Shown piece after piece: positions 61,918 through 64,000 of a stretch of 64,000 bases of DNA. Made by a program: the position numbers and the translations under genes. The DNA is from Sphingobium sp. D43FB. GTDB lineage: Bacteria > Pseudomonadota > Alphaproteobacteria > Sphingomonadales > Sphingomonadaceae. Location: positions 62,001 through 126,000 of the forward strand of contig NZ_NMUA01000001.1 in assembly GCF_002312805.1 (NCBI RefSeq), written 5' to 3'. The notes beneath the pieces were generated by a model. The model was not told the DNA's origin, made no database searches, and worked only from the letters and a program-made list of their open reading frames with translations. Position 1 is the stretch's first letter. Every line of letters begins with the position of its first letter.

Positions 61918-62766
61918 ATGATGCAGAACGCCCTGTCGGTCGATGTCGAGGACTGGTTCCAGGTCGGCGCGTTCGAGCGCACGATCCGTCGCGCCGATTG
62001 GGACGGGCTGACTCACCGGGTCGAGGGCAATACCGATGCGGTGCTCGACCTGTTCGCGCAGGCGGACGTCAAGGCGACCTTCTTCACCCTGGGCTGGGTG
62101 GCGGAACGCTATCCCGCTTTGATGCGGCGCATCGCCGACGCGGGGCATGAAGTCGCCAGCCATGGCTATGACCATGCCCGCGTCTTCACCTTCACTCCCG
62201 AAGCCTTCCGTTCCGATTTGCGCAAGGCGCGCGCCATATTGGAAGATGCCAGCGGTCAGGCCGTAACCGGCTATCGCGCACCGAGCTTCTCGATCGACAC
62301 GCGCACCCCCTGGGCGCATCCCATCCTGGCGGAGGAAGGCTATCGCTATTCTTCCAGCGTCGCGCCGATCCGGCATGATCATTATGGCTGGCCGGAATCG
62401 CCGCGCTTTGCCTGGAAACCCGTGTCGGGGTCCGATCTGGTAGAATTGCCGGTGACGACGGCGAAACTGGGCAATCGCACACTGGCGGCGGGGGGAGGGG
62501 GCTTTTTCCGCCTACTCCCCTATGGATTTTCGCGCTGGGCGATCCGGCAAGTCAATCATCAGGCCGGGCGACCCGCGATCATCTATTTCCACCCGTGGGA
62601 AATCGACCCGGACCAGCCGCGCGTCGCTGACGCACCGCTGCGCTCGCGCCTGCGCCATTACAGCAACCTGTCCGTCATGGCCGCCAAGCTGCGCCGCCTG
62701 ACACGCGATTTCGCCTGGACGCGCGTCGATGCGCTGGCCGACGCCGAAGCGGCACGCGCGTCCTGA
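61918..62766 (+). CDS. Polysaccharide deacetylase family protein, XrtA-associated
   Basis: A 282-residue enzyme of the NodB-homology family (with DUF3473): SVDVEDWF near the N-terminus gives D9 and D12, followed by ATFFTLGWVAERYP, EVASHGYDHARV with the metal-binding His pair, and YRAPSFSID. It removes acetyl groups from the polymer in the XrtA-linked exopolysaccharide set. Two ATGs lie in tandem (61918, 61921); the first is annotated. It is followed within 2 nt by a FemAB-type gene. Confidence 0.9.
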   Translation: MMQNALSVDVEDWFQVGAFERTIRRADWDGLTHRVEGNTDAVLDLFAQADVKATFFTLGWVAERYPALMRRIADAGHEVASHGYDHARVFTFTPEAFRSDLRKARAILEDASGQAVTGYRAPSFSIDTRTPWAHPILAEEGYRYSSSVAPIRHDHYGWPESPRFAWKPVSGSDLVELPVTTAKLGNRTLAAGGGGFFRLLPYGFSRWAIRQVNHQAGRPAIIYFHPWEIDPDQPRVADAPLRSRLRHYSNLSVMAAKLRRLTRDFAWTRVDALADAEAARAS

Positions 62767-62768
62767 CC

Positions 62769-63833
62769 ATGGGGCAGTCTGCCACCCCCTTCGTCACGAT
62801 GATCGACCTGTCCGACCCGGAACAGGCGCGGGCGGTTGACGCCTATGTCATGGCCCATGCCGACGGCACCCCCTTTCACCGCCCGGCCTGGTTGCTCGCC
62901 GTGCAGGACGGCACCGCCAATCCGGCCCTGCTACTCGCAGCAGTCGGCCCTTCGGGCGGCATCAGCGGCCTGTTGCCGCTGCATCATGTGCGCAGCCGCC
63001 TGTTCGGCCAAGCGCTCGTTTCGACCGCCTTCGCCGTCGATGGCGGTATATTGGCGGACAATGATCGCGCCGCCGCAGCCCTCGTCAGGGCGGCGGAAGA
63101 TCTAGCGCGCGATCGCGGTGGCCTGTCGCTCGAACTGCGCGGCGGCCCGGTGCCCGGCGGAGCCTGGGAACAGCGCGCCGATCAGCATGTCGGCTTCGTC
63201 CGGCCGATCGCCGCCGACGACGACGCGGAACTGCGCGCCATACCGCGCAAGCATCGCGCCGAACTGCGCAAGGCGCTGGCGAACCCCGCCTTGGCAATCG
63301 ACATCGGCCGTAGCCGCCAGCATCTGCGCGACCATTATCGCGTCTACGCCACCAGTGTCCGCAACCTCGGCACCCCGGTCTTCCCCGCGCGCCTGTTCCG
63401 CGCCGTGCTGGAGCGGTTCGGCGAGGATGCGGACATATTGATCGTGCGCGATGGCGACCGGCCTGTCTCGGCCGTGCTGACGCTCTATCATCGCGGGCGG
63501 GTCATGCCCTATTGGGGCGGGGGCCTCGCCGACGCGCGGCGGCTGCGTTCCAACGAACTCATGTATTATCGCTTGATGGGCCATGGCCGCGCACGCGGCA
63601 TGACGATGTTCGATTTTGGCCGCTCAAAAGTCGGCAGCGGGCAGGCGGCCTGGAAAAAAAGTTTCGGTTTCGAGCCGCAGCCTCTGGTCTATCATGAATG
63701 GGCACCCGATGGCGCGCGGCGCGACGTGAACCCGCATAGCGAAAAATATCAGCGCCGCATCGCGCTGTGGAAACGATTGCCGCTGCCGGTCGCCAATCTG
63801 GTCGGTCCGCTCATCGCGCGCGGTTTGGGATGA
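62769..63833 (+). CDS. FemAB-family protein, XrtA/PEP-CTERM-associated
   Basis: A 354-residue acyltransferase-like protein of the FemAB/GNAT fold (TIGR03019-like). The segments FHRPAWLLAV, GLLPLHHVRSRLFGQALVSTAFAVDGG and MTMFDFGRSKVGSGQAAWKKSFGF are typical. FemAB proteins transfer aminoacyl or other acyl groups in cell-wall and surface polymer synthesis. It starts 2 nt after the deacetylase stop. Confidence 0.88.
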   Translation: MGQSATPFVTMIDLSDPEQARAVDAYVMAHADGTPFHRPAWLLAVQDGTANPALLLAAVGPSGGISGLLPLHHVRSRLFGQALVSTAFAVDGGILADNDRAAAALVRAAEDLARDRGGLSLELRGGPVPGGAWEQRADQHVGFVRPIAADDDAELRAIPRKHRAELRKALANPALAIDIGRSRQHLRDHYRVYATSVRNLGTPVFPARLFRAVLERFGEDADILIVRDGDRPVSAVLTLYHRGRVMPYWGGGLADARRLRSNELMYYRLMGHGRARGMTMFDFGRSKVGSGQAAWKKSFGFEPQPLVYHEWAPDGARRDVNPHSEKYQRRIALWKRLPLPVANLVGPLIARGLG

Positions 63834-63901
63834 TATCTGGGATATATGCTATGCCGGTCCATGGGGCCGGCTGGGGTCGGGGGGATTAGGACGTCGTGTT
63901 C

Positions 63902-64000
63902 ATGCAAGGGATAACCGAGGTCGGCCTCATCGTGGAAGAGGCGCGCCTTACCGATGCGGCGGAGGTCGCCGCGATCGACGCCTGGGTGCGCACGCATCCG
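63902..64000 (+). CDS. Start of a second FemAB-like gene (cut by window end)
   Basis: An ATG at 63902 begins MQGITEVGLIVEEARLTDAAEVAAIDAWVRTHP, which runs into the window end. The AIDAWVRTHP segment resembles the WDAFVRAHPxATFFH opening of FemAB-type proteins of XrtA loci. A GGGGATTAGG site lies upstream; a GTG at 63896 is an alternative start. Only 33 codons are visible. Confidence 0.6.
   Translation, partial: MQGITEVGLIVEEARLTDAAEVAAIDAWVRTHP

Overview
The window looks like chromosome of a sphingomonad (Sphingomonadaceae, Alphaproteobacteria). The reasons are high G+C coding with strong GAT/GAC and TAT-GGC style codon use, a TonB-dependent receptor next to catabolic genes, an XrtA (exosortase A) exopolysaccharide locus, an Anbu proteasome-like operon, and scattered short inverted repeats of the kind common in sphingomonad genomes. 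No ribosomal or marker gene is present, so the genus is not fixed.

1-23.6 kb is a catabolic region. After the 3' end of a glutathione reductase gene, a leftward operon (7.0 to 0.7 kb) encodes a DUF35 protein, a lipid-transfer-type thiolase, an acyl-CoA dehydrogenase, and E1alpha, E1beta and E2 of a 2-oxoacid/acetoin dehydrogenase-type complex. A LuxR-type regulator with its own terminator lies upstream. A second acyl-CoA dehydrogenase and a Rieske protein run rightward. Then come a ThuA-like protein, four SDR oxidoreductases, an acyl-CoA ligase, two SnoaL-like proteins, a TonB-dependent receptor, and a NodD-type LysR regulator. The LysR gene diverges from a type I extradiol dioxygenase, a C-C bond hydrolase and a fumarylacetoacetate hydrolase family gene. 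Together they suggest uptake, CoA activation, side-chain shortening and ring cleavage of an aromatic or polycyclic compound whose identity the sequence does not give.

23.8-43.45 kb is a 19.6-kb integrative mobilizable element inserted at the 3' end of a tRNA-Met(CAU) gene. It is bounded by 14-bp direct repeats and carries a tyrosine integrase with candidate arm-type sites (GTGGGAACA) at both ends. It has two AlpA-like regulators, a RelB/ParE-type toxin-antitoxin pair, and a leftward methyltransferase-AAA ATPase-HEPN gene set (a candidate defence system). It also carries a Tat-signal protein overlapping a nucleotidyltransferase/HEPN-TM-STN-like fusion, a MOB-Q/Ti-type mobilization module (TraC, TraD, TraA and an RSF1010/Ti-like oriT), and a winged-helix PD-(D/E)XK nuclease paired with a 1366-residue Type IIG-like restriction-methylase. 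No type IV secretion genes are present.

43.6-51.1 kb is chromosomal: an alpha/beta-hydrolase lipoprotein; the four-gene set of circularly permuted ATP-grasp, alpha-E, transglutaminase and Anbu peptidase; a small exported protein; and thioredoxin reductase.

51.2-64.0 kb is the XrtA/PEP-CTERM exopolysaccharide locus: acyl carrier protein, GNAT/FemAB-like protein, acyl-CoA ligase, PLP decarboxylase, polysaccharide export lipoprotein, chain-length determinant, tyrosine autokinase, outer-membrane barrel, AAA ATPase with a long acidic tail, polysaccharide deacetylase, and two FemAB-type proteins, the last cut by the window end. XrtA itself is not in the window.
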